NCBI GenBank assembly: GCA_918797485.1
Contig: CAKKNE010000002.1
Coordinates: 1,206,501 to 1,270,500, forward strand
From: Pelagomonas calceolata
Taxonomy: Eukaryota > Sar > Pelagophyceae > Pelagomonadales > Pelagomonadaceae
Direction of reading: 5' to 3'
Length of the DNA stretch: 64,000 bases
In this document: positions 27,942-38,449 of the stretch, piece by piece
Position numbering within the stretch: the stretch's first letter is position 1
Layout: each line of letters starts with the position of its first letter
Translations under genes and position numbers: made by a program
The notes under the pieces: model-generated
Seen by the model: only the letters and a program-made list of their open reading frames with translations
The model's database searches: none
Told to the model about the DNA's origin: nothing

Positions 27942-28340
27942 CGAGCGCTGGCGTGTCTTGTGGAAAGGCGACCGGTGTCTCTGTTGCGCTTGTCGCTCGG
28001 CACAGCTGTGCAGAAGCAGCGGAGCGGTGCGTCGACAGCGTCACGAGATGTCGGAGCGACTAGGACGTGTGCTCTAGGCAGGCGCGGCTCGACGATGACT
28101 TTCGAGTTTGACCCCAACCGCTAGTATGTCTATTCTAGGGTTGCTTGGCGGAAGCTCAGGGAGACATGCCGCGGAAGCTTAGCTCGAAGACTGTTGCGCG
28201 GCGGTCAGAATTTGAAACGTAGAGTACCCGCACCTCGATCAGCGCAGCTCCATCTCCCACAGACTGAGTTTTGAGCTGCGGAACGCACGCGTCGCCTCGG
28301 CGGGACAAAGATGGGGCTGCCTCGGGACGCCAAGTAAACG
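27942..28340. other. Divergent intergenic region, 399 bp
   Basis: Between USP14 and the giant protease gene. A weak CTAG-TATGTCTATT-CTAG match lies at 28120-28137, and a GGGCTGCCTCG box about 25 bp before the ATG at 28341. Short ORFs here overlap both strands and look spurious. Confidence 0.35.
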
Positions 28341-31300
28341 ATGCGTCGAGGGCTGCTGCTGGGGCTGCTGCTGCGCGCGGCCGCGGATGACCGCGTCGTG
28401 CCAAGGAGGCTGGACACCGCGGTGCCGCCGTGGCTTGTACGCGGCGCGGACCTCGAGGCGGTGCCCCTGGACGTGACGCGGGCGCTGCCACTCGAACCCG
28501 GCGGCGGCAGCGCGCATCGGGGCCTGCAATCCTCCTCCGACGCCTGCGACTACGTCTCCGTGTCGGGCTCCACCGGTTGGTCCTCCTATCACGGCCTGTA
28601 CAATTCGACCGGAACCTGCGACTCCAAGCCCTCGTACGAGTGCCTCGACTGCAGCGGCTCGGGTCGAAAGATTTGGCATCACCCTTATGGTTATTGGTTC
28701 ATGGGCACGGACGGCTGCGACTCGACCGCTTCGGGCATAAACATCATCTCAAACGACGATCTCGAGGACGTGTCCGGAGATTGGAGGGAGTGGGACGGGT
28801 CCGCGTGGTCGGCCAACTCCGCCATCGCAGTCACGTGCTACTCGTATTGTAAGGAGATTCCCGGCTCGACGGACAAGTATAGGTGCTTCGACTGCGCCGA
28901 CGCGAGCGCCCCGGCGAGCGTCGGCGACGGCCAGTGTGATGCCGCGAACAACGTCGATCCGTGCTACGACGGCGGCGATTGCTGCGAAACGACTTGCGTC
29001 GACGGCAGCTCCACGTGCGGCTCCTACGACTGCAAAGACCCCGACGCGCCCCCGGTGCCGGACCCGTACTACCCCGACGCCGCGTGGTACCTCGAAGCGA
29101 TCCGCGCGCCCGAGGCGTGGGCCGCGGGCTACACCGGCGATGGCGTCCAGATCCTCATCAACGACGACGGCGTCGACAACACGCACCCGGATCTTGCGAA
29201 GCTCGACGTGGCCAACTCGTGCGCCGTTTATGCCCCGTGCACGGGAAGTGACGGCACATATGATACTCACGGGACAAACTGTGCGGCGATTGCGGCTGGC
29301 GACTCGAACTCGGCTTGCGGGGTCGGCGCCGCGCCGGACGCCGGCATCGCGTCGTGCGTCCAAAGCTTTAGCAATTGCCCCAGCCCCTCAAGTGAGGACA
29401 CCCTCACGCACAACTACAATGTGAACGATATATCGTCGAACAGCTGGATTATCTACAGGTGCGCGGAATACTCAACCTCGGCGACGGACTGCCCGTTCGC
29501 GTGTCCGTCGGTGAGCTCGGCCGACTGCCCGTGCGACGCGTGCGATGGCGACGACTGGGCGTCAGGGAACCTCTCGTCAACGTGCAAGGATGCTGTCGTG
29601 GATTACTGCACGACCTACTTCGACGACGACGTGACGCCCTGCTTGGAATTGGACCACTACTTCGTCGAGTGCGGCTACAGCCAGATATCGACCAGCGGGC
29701 ACAACAGTCTTGTCGATGGCACGACAAACGGTCGGGGCGGCCTGGGCACGGTGTACGTGTTCGCCGCGGGCAACGAGTACGACCGCGGCGAAGACGTCAA
29801 CTACGCGGGCTACCAGAACAGCCGGTTCACGATAACTGTCGGCGCCGTCTACGCCGATCTCACGCACTCCGACTACTCGCAGAGTGGCGCCCCGGTCTTC
29901 ATCGCCGCGCCCGGCGGCGACGGGGGCGACATGGCCGTCGCGAAGCCCGTCGGGAACGGCGTGACCGATGATTGCGCCGACGCGGGCCAGGGCACGTCCT
30001 TCGCGGCCCCGCTCGTCTCCGGCGTCGCGGCCATGGTCCTGGAAGCGAACCCCAATTTGACGTGGCGCGACGTCCAGGGGGTGCTCGCCGCGACCGCGCG
30101 GACCGACTTCAACGACGAGGACGACGAGACCGGCCAGTGGACCACGAACCAGGCCGGCGTCAAACACAGCTACAAGTACGGTTTCGGGCTCGTCGACGCG
30201 CTGGCCGCGACGGCAGCGGCGACGACCTGGACGACCCTCGGCGCCGAGATCACGCTCGTGACGGCGACGACGAGCGGCGCGGCCCTGCTCGACTTCGACG
30301 GCACCGAGCACTGGGTCGAGTCGGAAGCGGCGGAGTTCGGTTCGTCCGACTTTGTCATCGAAGGCGTCTCGGTCTACGTGACCATCGAGCATCCAAGGAG
30401 AGGCGATTTGCGGATCGAACTCGAGCGAAACGGCGTCACTTCGCTCTTGACGGACGACAAGCTCGAGCTCGGTACAGACTACACGAACTGGAAGTTCACC
30501 ACGCTTCGGCACTGGGGAGAGACCGCCGACAGCGGCGCGTTCACGCTCCGCGTCGCCGACCAGCGTGCGGGCTCGGGCGACGACGACGACCTCGGATCGC
30601 GGCGACGGCTCGACGACGACGACGGCGTACTGGTATCGTGGACGCTGCAGCTCTACGGTCATGATAGCGACACGTCGACGCCGTGGACGCCGCAGCCGAC
30701 ACCTCGGGGGGGTTGTGATTCCGTCGCCGTGTCGGGCTCCACCTCTCAATCCAGCAGGCACGGAACGTACTTACCTGACGGCAGATGCGAGGATAACGAG
30801 GATAATGTCTACTACAAATGCTCCGACTGCAGCAGCACGAATTACCTCTGGTATCACGACTCTTACGGCAGATGGTACATGGGCCCAGACGCAGTGGGCG
30901 AAGACGGAGTCGTCTGCAGCTCGTCCCTTTCGGGCATTTACATCATATCAGACGAAGACCTCGAGGACGTGTCCGGAGATTGGAGCGAGTATACTAGCTC
31001 TGGGTGGTCGGCCAACTCGAACATCGTTGTTCAATGTAGCTCATCGCCGTCGCCGTCCACGATGCCGACGGGGCAGCCCACGGCTCTGCCGACGGCGACG
31101 CCCATGCCGACGGGGCAGCCCACGGCTCTGCCGACGGCGACGCCCACCGCGATCCCGTCGTCCGCGCCAACGGCCGTGCCCTTGTCTGGGCCGACATCCC
31201 CGCCTTCGGCTACTCAAGAGACCTACGAGCCGACGGTCGAGGAGACCGCGGCGCCGAGCTACGTACCATCGAGCGCGCCTACATATCCGCCGACGGTCGA

Positions 31301-34300
31301 GGAGACCGCGGCGCCGAGCTACGAGACGTGGGTCCCCACGACTGCGCCGCCGAGTTATGTGCCGTCCAGCGCCCCGACCGCGGCGCCGGCGGCCCCCACG
31401 ACTCCGCTGCCGAGTTATGTGCCGTCGAGCGCCCCGACCGCGGCGCCGGCGGCCCCCACGACTCCACCGCCGCCGAGCTACGTGCCGTCGAGCGCCCCGA
31501 CCGCGGCGCCGTGGGACTCACCGACTCCGCCGCCAAGTTACAAGCCGACGCCCTCGCCGACGGTAACACCCGGAAATCCCACGGCGGCTCCCGTATTTGC
31601 GCCGACGCCGCGGCCTTCGTCGCCGCCTTCTAGCGCCCCGACCGCGGCGCCGACAGTGACCGCGGCGCCGACCCTTGTCTTCAGCCCTACGTTCCAAGAG
31701 ACCTACAAGCCGACGGTCGAGGAGACCGCGGCGCCGAGCTACGAGACGTGGGTCCCCACGACTGCGCCGCCGAGTTATGTGCCGTCCAGCGCCCCGACCG
31801 CGGCGCCGGCGGCCCCCACGACTCCGCTGCCGAGTTATGTGCCGTCGAGCGCCCCGACCGCGGCGCCGGCGGCCCCCACGACTCCGCTGCCTACGTTCCA
31901 AGAGACCTACAAGCCGACTTATGTGCCATCAAGCGCCCCGACCGCGGCGCCGGCGGCCCCCACGACTCCGCTGCCTACGTTCCAAGAGACCTACAAGCCG
32001 ACTTATGTGCCATCAAGCGCCCCGACCGCGGCGCCGGCGGCCCCCACGACTCCGCTGCCTACGTTCCAAGAGACCTACAAGCCGACTTATGTGCCATCAA
32101 GCGCCCCGACCGCGGCGCCGGCGGCCCCCACGACTCCGCTGCCCTCGACGCGGCCGACGCCCGCGCCGAGTTATAGACCGACGCCCTCGCCATCGCCGTC
32201 GCCGTCCACGGGGCAGCCCACGATTCTGCCGACGGCGTCGCCCGGGCCCTCGCCAGGCCCCACGGCAGTGCCGACGGCCGAGCCTACTTTTGAGCCGACC
32301 GCCGCGCCCAGCGCGGCGCCCTCGGCCGCGCCAACGGTCACGCCGACGCTGGCGCCGACGCCCGTTCCCAGCCCGGTGCCGACACAAGCTCCAACGCCCA
32401 GCCCGACAAATGCGCCGTCAACTGGACCCTCGCCAGCTCCGACGCTAGCGCCGACGGTCGAACCTACTTTGGAGCCAACCGCCTCTCCGACCGCGGCGCC
32501 CTCGGCCGCACCAACGGTCACCCCGACGCTTGCGCCGACGCCGGCTCCGAGCGTGGTGCCGTCGTTGGCTCCAAGCCCTAGCCCGACGGTCGCGCCGTCG
32601 CCCGGGCCGTCGCCAGGTCCCACGGCCGCGCCAACGCCGGGGCCTTCGCCTGAGCCGACCATAGCGCCCAGCGCGGCACCCTCGGCCGCCCCAACGGTCA
32701 CACCGACGCTCGCGCCGACGCCGGCTCCCAGCGCGGTGCCGTCGCTGGCGCCGACGCTGAGCCCAACCACGGAGCCTACTCAGGAGCCGACCGCCGCGCC
32801 GACGGCCGAGCCCACGGGCATACCCACGACGCCATCTCCAAGCGCGGTTCCGTCGATGGCTCCGACGCCTCTCCCGAGCGCGGCGCCGAGCTCTGGGCCG
32901 ACGCGAGCTCCGACCGCGCTGCCGACGCTGCGCCCGACGGCCTCGCCAACTTCTCAGCCGACGCTCACGCCGACGGCCACCCCCACGAGTATGCCTACGA
33001 CACCAGCTCCGAGTGCGGTACCCACGCTCGAACCTACGAGCGAGCCCACGATCGAGCCTACGGCGGAGCCCTCTGTGGAGCCGACGAGCGAGCCGACGGC
33101 CGGACCAACTCCGGAGCCGACCGCGGGGCCTACTCAGGAGCCGACGGCCGAGCCGACGTTGGAGCCCACTGCGGTGCCGACGGCCGAGCCCACGAGCGAG
33201 CCTACGGCCAAGCCTACTCGGGAGCCGACGGCTCTTCCGACCACCGAGCCGACCTCGTTGCCCACTTCCTGGCCAACGCACAGACCGACGCCGCGGCCCA
33301 GCCAGCGGCCGACGCCCTGGCCCTCGCCAGCTCCGGCGCCCGCGCCTACCTTTCTGCCGACGCCGCGGCCGTCGCCGGGGCCATCCCCGAAACCGACCCG
33401 AAGTCCCACGCTCAAGCCGACGCCCGAGCCGACGGTGACACCCGGAAATCCCACGGCGGCTCCCGTATTTTCGCCGACGCCGCGGCCTTCGTTTCCGCCG
33501 ACCTCGATGCCGACCAAAATTCCGACGTCTGCACCGAGCCCCCGGCCGACGCCGCTGCCCACGCCGCGACCGACACCGAGTCCCTCTCCGGAGCCGTCGC
33601 ACAAGCCGACGCCCAGCCCGACGACGGCGATGCCGACGACGGCGCTCCCGTCGCCCGCGCCCACGAGCGTGCCCACGATTTCGCCGCCGCCGTCGCCGGT
33701 GCCGTCTCTGGCGCCAACGACCATAAACTACCGCCTCGCGGACTTCTCGGTGGCGGCGCCGCCCGAGCTGGCCGAGGCCGCCTTCACGGGGACGGGTCTC
33801 AAAGTAGAGCATCTGGTCGTCAACCTCACGGTCCCAGCAACCAAGCCCGTGAGGGTGACGCTGCGCGGCGGCGGTCGGAGCGGCGGTAACCTCCGCTTCT
33901 ACGACGAGGACTCAGATAACCCGGGCTACGCGCTCACGTCGGACGCCGGAAGCGCCTCCGTCTCGAAATGGATCCCCGCCGGCGACACCAATTGTACGGT
34001 CGCCGCCGGCGCGCTCCGTGATCGCGTCGACAACGGGGACAGCGTCGCCCAGAGCGTCACGGTCCTCCTCTCGTCGACGGACCCGATCTATGGCCGCGCG
34101 CGCGGCTTTGAGAAGACGGTTTCCGTACATGTGCTGGACGTCGACGAGTCGCTGATCGCGGTGAACAAATTCCTGGCGACGACGGACCCCGTCACGTCTG
34201 GCGCAATAACGGCGAAAGCAAAGGAGAACGCCGCGACCTTCGTCTTCACGGCGGCGCTGACGAGCCTACCGTTTTCCGCCGTGCGCCTCGAGGTCGAGGG

Positions 34301-37300
34301 CGACGTCGACGCGTTCGAGAGCATCTCCGTCGACGGCGCCGACGGAATGAACCGCACCGTCGAGCCCGCCGACTGGGCCTCGCTCGCGACGTACGAGTTC
34401 CGCGTCGCCGACGACGCTGTATTATCCGGCGACCGCAACTACTCCGTCTGGTTCGTGGCGCGCTCGGCCGACGCCAACTACGACGGCGTTCGTTCTCCCA
34501 ATATGACGTGCCAAGTCATCGAGGACGACGTCGCCTTCGCCACCGTGAGCGGCAAGGCGCTGACGGTCGGGGCCGGCATCAACGGCCCGACGTTCGGCGA
34601 CGGCTACTGGATCACGCTGTCCGCGCCGCCAAAGGCCGACGTCGTCGTGTCGCTCGGCTGCGCCGACACGAGCGTGTTCTACACGAAGCAGCTCTTGTTT
34701 ACGCCGGACGACTGGGATCGGAAGTACGTGGCCGTCAACGCCTCTCTCGCAGACCCAAACATCTTGGAGGGCAGGACGGCCATGCTCACGCACTCCGTCG
34801 CCTCCGCTGACGCCTTCTTCGACGGTCTCGCTGTCTCAGACGTCGAGATCGCTGTCGAATTCTCTGTAGATAGTGTGCCGCCGCCCAAGCTGGAGCTCGT
34901 GCGGTTCCTGGACGGCGGCAACGGCCTCGACGTGCTCTTCGACAGCGCGACAAACATGGTCGACGGCGAGTGGGATATTGATTGCGCCACGCTCTTCGAG
35001 TACGCGGCGCAGCAATTCGGCGCAGATGGTACGTGCTCCTGGACGAACTCGAGCGCGCTGCGCGTGACGTTCGGCGCGGGCGCCCAGATCGTGCCGTTCG
35101 ACTACGTGGCCGCGACGGACCTCAACAGCGCGTATCTCAAGGGCGACCTGCTGAAGAACGACCTCGACGGCGCGACGCTCACGAGCGCCGCCCAGTACGC
35201 CGAGGCCCAAAAGCCGCTGCACCCCGTGGCGCCGGCGATCTCGATCACGGCGCCGGAGAGCGTCGGCGTCTGCGACGGCGTCGTCCTCGACGCGCGCGGC
35301 GCCACGGGCGGCGGCTCGCGAGCTCTGACGTACAACTGGGGCGTGCTGACGACCTGGGACGCCGAGACGGACGCCGACATGGCCAGCTTGGCGGCGCTCG
35401 AGACCAAGCTCGCGGCAGCCGACGCTGCCGGCGCCGTGACCTTGAGCCTCGGCTTCGACGACCTCCTCGCGGGCCGGGCCTACGACTTCCTCATTGCCGC
35501 GACGAACTTTCTCGGCGTGACGACCACGGCCTACGCGACCGTCGGCAAGCTTGGGTCGCCGTCGCCGCGGGTCCAGTTCCAGGGCGCGGCGACGCAGACC
35601 ATGGTCCGGTCCGACCGCAAGACGCTCAAGCTCGACGTGGCCCTGCCGAACCTGACCTGCACGGACATGAACGTGTCGAGCGCCGCGCTGGGCTTCGCCT
35701 GGCGCGCCTGGCGCCTCGAGGGCGCCGAGTGGGGCGACGCGTCGCCCGAGCTCTCGCGCGCGGCCATGGAGGAGTACGCTGCGAACCCCGTGTCCTGCCG
35801 CCTGCCCGTCGACGCGCTGCGCGCGGGCGCGACCTACATGTTCCGCGCGACCGTGGGCTTCGCGGACACCATGACCATCAACAGCTCCGCGACGGCGACG
35901 GTCGTCGTCAGGTCTCAGGACTTGATCGCCTCGATATCGGGCGGCGTTGAGCAGACCGTCGCGATCGGCACCGCCGTCGAGTTGGACGGGTCCGAGTCGT
36001 ACGACCCCGACGACAACGACGCCGAGGGCGCGATGGCATACGCGTGGACCGTGGCGCGCGTGCTGGACGACGGGGGCCGGGAGGACCTTTCGACCGCACT
36101 CCTCGACAACGCGACGCAACCCGTCCTCGCGTTCACGCCGACGACGGCCGCGGGCTGGGCGAGCGACACTTCGTACGAATTCACGCTGACCGTCTCGCGC
36201 GGCACGCGGAGCGCGGCCTACAGCGTGCTGGTGTCGGTCTCGTCGGACCAGTACATGCCCCGCGCGACGATCACGGGCTTCGACGAGAGCGTCAAGTACA
36301 ATCCCACGGAGGGCGCGTTCACGGCGATCTACTTCAAGGCGACGTCACCCGATCCTGACAGAACGATCGAGCAAACCGCCTGGTCCGTCGGCGACGGGCA
36401 GTCCGCGGGCCTCCTCGGCAAGCCCAGCGGGGCGCCGTCTCCCATGCTCGTCGACCTCGGCAAGACGCGGCCCAACGCCGTGTACCGGCTGAAACTTACG
36501 GTCACGGACAGCATCGGGTCGACGTCCTCGACCGTCGTTTCCCTGACGACGAACGGCCCGCCCACCTCGGGCACGTTCGCCGTCTCGCCGTACCGGGGCA
36601 CCGCGCTGACGACGGAGTTCGAATTCCTGCTCGACGGCTGGTCCGACGACGTCGACGACTACCCCCTCACGTACACGTACAGCTACCGCCAGCGGGTAAG
36701 CAGGGGCGGCGCCGGTCGCTTCACAAGCTTCGCGGACCGTCGGGCCGCGATCTCGGCCCTGACGCCGCTCGTCGCGGACCAGTACGCGAGCTCGTGGTTC
36801 GTCACGACGCTGCCGCAGGCGGACAACGTCAACCTCACCTGCGTCGGCCGCGTCTTCGACCGCTACCTGTCGTACGCGCAAGCCTTCACGCCCGTGCGAG
36901 TGGACGCGCTCGAGATCTCGACCGAGGACCTCTCGGCGTTCGCCGGCGATCTGTTGTCGGCGTCGGCGGACACGGGCGACGGCGAGGCGTCGCTGTCTTT
37001 GGTCTCGAACGTGGCGAGCGTCATAGGCGGGACCGACGCGAGTCGCCGGAGGCTTTCCTCCGAGCAGGAACTCATCGACGACCTGATGGGCCACACGATC
37101 AGCGCCGCGAGCCTGGTGGGCACGGACTCGTCCGCGGCGGCGGCGACTCAAGTCCTGTTCACCGTCTCGACGCTGACCGGGGACCCCGACTCTCTCTCTG
37201 AAAGCGCGCAGACGGGCGCGATCGGACTGCTGCGCGAGGTCGTCGGCGACGCCGCGACACATGGGATCGACGACGACACGGCGGCGTCGGCGGCGGATGC

Positions 37301-38342
37301 CGTCTCGAGCCTCCTGGATGCGAGCCTGTTCGCGTCGGGCGCGTCGAACAGCTCCCTGGACGGGCAGATGACCGGCACGGTGGGGGCCCTCGCGACCGGC
37401 ATGATCGTGGGCGCCTACGGCGGCCAGAACAAGAGCGTCGTCACTGACAACCTGGAGCTGCGCGCCTTCCGGACCGACTGCGGGACGCGGGACGCGGCGT
37501 TTCGACTGTCCTCGGGGGCTGGCGTGACGGACCTGCCCGCCGCGGCCCTCGACGCAGCCGCCGGAGGCGGCAGCTGCGACGCCGACGCGACGGAAGCGCC
37601 GGCCGACGTGGACGTGAAAGTGGCTCAATTGAAGAACGTCCGTGCCTCTGAGGGCGACGGGACCGTCTCGGACCTGGTGCAGATCGAGCTCGGCGGCGAA
37701 GGCGCCACGGTCAAGGTTGACAGTCTCGCCGAACCCATCGTGTTCGACATCCCGTTCGACGACGACCCGACGCTCGCGGCCGGCTACGACCCGGGCAACC
37801 GCACGGGCACGTGTTATAATCGGTCCCAGGTCCTGAGCTTCGACTGCGACGTGCCCACGACCTTTGACTGCGGGGAATCTCACGAAGTGACGCTCCCCGA
37901 CGGGTCAACGACAACCGTGACGGGAGCTAACCTTCCGCTCGAAATCACGGTGAGCTGTCCCGCCAGGACGGCCGCGTGCTCGTTCTGGGACAACGCGACG
38001 ACAAGCTGGTCGTCCGACGGCTGTGCCGCCGTCGCGTCCACGGCGTCCGGCGTGACGTGCGCGTGTACGCACCTGACCGAGTTCACCGCCTCGACGAACG
38101 AGACGGACGCGGCATTTTCCGCGGACGCTCAGCCGTCGCCGGCGCCGACGCCGGAGCCCACGACCGGTCAGCCGTCGCTGGCCCCGACGTCGCAGCCGTC
38201 GCCGGGGCCGACCACGACGGCGCAGCCGACCACAAATAAGGGAACCTGCGAGTGCTTGGCCGCCGCGCCGACGAAAACAATTACACCGGCCGCGAAGTCG
38301 GCAATATACGGCTGCCCGCGCATTTGCAGCCTGTCGGATTGA
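28341..38342 (+). CDS. Giant secreted kexin-like protease with Pro/Thr spacer, REJ and GPS modules
   Basis: 3333 residues in one uninterrupted exon. Signal peptide 1-16. A Cys-rich module at about 70-170 recurs at about 795-895 (both contain EDVSGDW). An LNR-like element lies near 190-220. The subtilase domain (about 240-610) has Asp near 275 (NDDGVDNTHPD), His near 310 (HGTNCAA) and Ser near 553 (GTSFAAPLVSG), with SSNSW at the oxyanion position, and is followed by a P/Homo B domain (about 635-780), the kexin/furin signature. Residues about 902-1793 are a Pro/Thr/Ser/Ala spacer. Then come beta-rich and REJ-like domains (about 2299-2850, GVVLDARGATGGGSRALTYNW) and a GPS motif (about 3200-3250, CSFWDN to CACTHLTEF) with the HL-T autoproteolysis site. 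No transmembrane helix follows. Role unknown; a cell-surface or matrix processing protease is inferred. Confidence 0.85.
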   Translation: MRRGLLLGLLLRAAADDRVVPRRLDTAVPPWLVRGADLEAVPLDVTRALPLEPGGGSAHRGLQSSSDACDYVSVSGSTGWSSYHGLYNSTGTCDSKPSYECLDCSGSGRKIWHHPYGYWFMGTDGCDSTASGINIISNDDLEDVSGDWREWDGSAWSANSAIAVTCYSYCKEIPGSTDKYRCFDCADASAPASVGDGQCDAANNVDPCYDGGDCCETTCVDGSSTCGSYDCKDPDAPPVPDPYYPDAAWYLEAIRAPEAWAAGYTGDGVQILINDDGVDNTHPDLAKLDVANSCAVYAPCTGSDGTYDTHGTNCAAIAAGDSNSACGVGAAPDAGIASCVQSFSNCPSPSSEDTLTHNYNVNDISSNSWIIYRCAEYSTSATDCPFACPSVSSADCPCDACDGDDWASGNLSSTCKDAVVDYCTTYFDDDVTPCLELDHYFVECGYSQISTSGHNSLVDGTTNGRGGLGTVYVFAAGNEYDRGEDVNYAGYQNSRFTITVGAVYADLTHSDYSQSGAPVFIAAPGGDGGDMAVAKPVGNGVTDDCADAGQGTSFAAPLVSGVAAMVLEANPNLTWRDVQGVLAATARTDFNDEDDETGQWTTNQAGVKHSYKYGFGLVDALAATAAATTWTTLGAEITLVTATTSGAALLDFDGTEHWVESEAAEFGSSDFVIEGVSVYVTIEHPRRGDLRIELERNGVTSLLTDDKLELGTDYTNWKFTTLRHWGETADSGAFTLRVADQRAGSGDDDDLGSRRRLDDDDGVLVSWTLQLYGHDSDTSTPWTPQPTPRGGCDSVAVSGSTSQSSRHGTYLPDGRCEDNEDNVYYKCSDCSSTNYLWYHDSYGRWYMGPDAVGEDGVVCSSSLSGIYIISDEDLEDVSGDWSEYTSSGWSANSNIVVQCSSSPSPSTMPTGQPTALPTATPMPTGQPTALPTATPTAIPSSAPTAVPLSGPTSPPSATQETYEPTVEETAAPSYVPSSAPTYPPTVEETAAPSYETWVPTTAPPSYVPSSAPTAAPAAPTTPLPSYVPSSAPTAAPAAPTTPPPPSYVPSSAPTAAPWDSPTPPPSYKPTPSPTVTPGNPTAAPVFAPTPRPSSPPSSAPTAAPTVTAAPTLVFSPTFQETYKPTVEETAAPSYETWVPTTAPPSYVPSSAPTAAPAAPTTPLPSYVPSSAPTAAPAAPTTPLPTFQETYKPTYVPSSAPTAAPAAPTTPLPTFQETYKPTYVPSSAPTAAPAAPTTPLPTFQETYKPTYVPSSAPTAAPAAPTTPLPSTRPTPAPSYRPTPSPSPSPSTGQPTILPTASPGPSPGPTAVPTAEPTFEPTAAPSAAPSAAPTVTPTLAPTPVPSPVPTQAPTPSPTNAPSTGPSPAPTLAPTVEPTLEPTASPTAAPSAAPTVTPTLAPTPAPSVVPSLAPSPSPTVAPSPGPSPGPTAAPTPGPSPEPTIAPSAAPSAAPTVTPTLAPTPAPSAVPSLAPTLSPTTEPTQEPTAAPTAEPTGIPTTPSPSAVPSMAPTPLPSAAPSSGPTRAPTALPTLRPTASPTSQPTLTPTATPTSMPTTPAPSAVPTLEPTSEPTIEPTAEPSVEPTSEPTAGPTPEPTAGPTQEPTAEPTLEPTAVPTAEPTSEPTAKPTREPTALPTTEPTSLPTSWPTHRPTPRPSQRPTPWPSPAPAPAPTFLPTPRPSPGPSPKPTRSPTLKPTPEPTVTPGNPTAAPVFSPTPRPSFPPTSMPTKIPTSAPSPRPTPLPTPRPTPSPSPEPSHKPTPSPTTAMPTTALPSPAPTSVPTISPPPSPVPSLAPTTINYRLADFSVAAPPELAEAAFTGTGLKVEHLVVNLTVPATKPVRVTLRGGGRSGGNLRFYDEDSDNPGYALTSDAGSASVSKWIPAGDTNCTVAAGALRDRVDNGDSVAQSVTVLLSSTDPIYGRARGFEKTVSVHVLDVDESLIAVNKFLATTDPVTSGAITAKAKENAATFVFTAALTSLPFSAVRLEVEGDVDAFESISVDGADGMNRTVEPADWASLATYEFRVADDAVLSGDRNYSVWFVARSADANYDGVRSPNMTCQVIEDDVAFATVSGKALTVGAGINGPTFGDGYWITLSAPPKADVVVSLGCADTSVFYTKQLLFTPDDWDRKYVAVNASLADPNILEGRTAMLTHSVASADAFFDGLAVSDVEIAVEFSVDSVPPPKLELVRFLDGGNGLDVLFDSATNMVDGEWDIDCATLFEYAAQQFGADGTCSWTNSSALRVTFGAGAQIVPFDYVAATDLNSAYLKGDLLKNDLDGATLTSAAQYAEAQKPLHPVAPAISITAPESVGVCDGVVLDARGATGGGSRALTYNWGVLTTWDAETDADMASLAALETKLAAADAAGAVTLSLGFDDLLAGRAYDFLIAATNFLGVTTTAYATVGKLGSPSPRVQFQGAATQTMVRSDRKTLKLDVALPNLTCTDMNVSSAALGFAWRAWRLEGAEWGDASPELSRAAMEEYAANPVSCRLPVDALRAGATYMFRATVGFADTMTINSSATATVVVRSQDLIASISGGVEQTVAIGTAVELDGSESYDPDDNDAEGAMAYAWTVARVLDDGGREDLSTALLDNATQPVLAFTPTTAAGWASDTSYEFTLTVSRGTRSAAYSVLVSVSSDQYMPRATITGFDESVKYNPTEGAFTAIYFKATSPDPDRTIEQTAWSVGDGQSAGLLGKPSGAPSPMLVDLGKTRPNAVYRLKLTVTDSIGSTSSTVVSLTTNGPPTSGTFAVSPYRGTALTTEFEFLLDGWSDDVDDYPLTYTYSYRQRVSRGGAGRFTSFADRRAAISALTPLVADQYASSWFVTTLPQADNVNLTCVGRVFDRYLSYAQAFTPVRVDALEISTEDLSAFAGDLLSASADTGDGEASLSLVSNVASVIGGTDASRRRLSSEQELIDDLMGHTISAASLVGTDSSAAAATQVLFTVSTLTGDPDSLSESAQTGAIGLLREVVGDAATHGIDDDTAASAADAVSSLLDASLFASGASNSSLDGQMTGTVGALATGMIVGAYGGQNKSVVTDNLELRAFRTDCGTRDAAFRLSSGAGVTDLPAAALDAAAGGGSCDADATEAPADVDVKVAQLKNVRASEGDGTVSDLVQIELGGEGATVKVDSLAEPIVFDIPFDDDPTLAAGYDPGNRTGTCYNRSQVLSFDCDVPTTFDCGESHEVTLPDGSTTTVTGANLPLEITVSCPARTAACSFWDNATTSWSSDGCAAVASTASGVTCACTHLTEFTASTNETDAAFSADAQPSPAPTPEPTTGQPSLAPTSQPSPGPTTTAQPTTNKGTCECLAAAPTKTITPAAKSAIYGCPRICSLSD
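31047..33720 (+). repeat. Pro/Thr-rich coding repeat region
   Basis: About 2.7 kb encoding PTAAP/PTPAPS-type repeats inside the giant protease. The clearest array is three copies of an 84-bp, 28-residue unit at 31891-32142 (unit includes TFQETYKPTYVPSSAPTAAP). A larger unit of about 175 bp at 31291-31466 is nearly identical to 31711-31886. Near identity of copies implies recent expansion or conversion. Likely an extended O-glycosylated stalk. Confidence 0.85.
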
Positions 38343-38449
38343 CCTCTTCTGTACATTCGATTCCTCTAATAGCTAATTATTAAGACCACAACAACTTATC
38401 ACGTCCTCATATGCATCTCCAGGAAGCGTAGAGCGTCGCAAGCGACCGC

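Noticed and set aside
28120-28137. Eighth copy of the CTAG-bounded element (CTAG-TATGTCTATT-CTAG)
   Set aside because: Only the CTAG ends and a few central bases agree and it is 4-5 bp shorter than most copies; kept only as a weak match.
31518-33812. Long minus-strand ORFs across the Pro/Thr repeat region
   Set aside because: They are mirror frames of the repeat (Arg/Gly/Val-only composition), a known artefact of GC-rich tandem coding repeats.
34836-37883. Minus-strand ORFs of 427 and 512 codons inside the giant protease gene
   Set aside because: Arg/Val/Gly-rich with no domain; the plus-strand frame carries clear REJ and GPS features.
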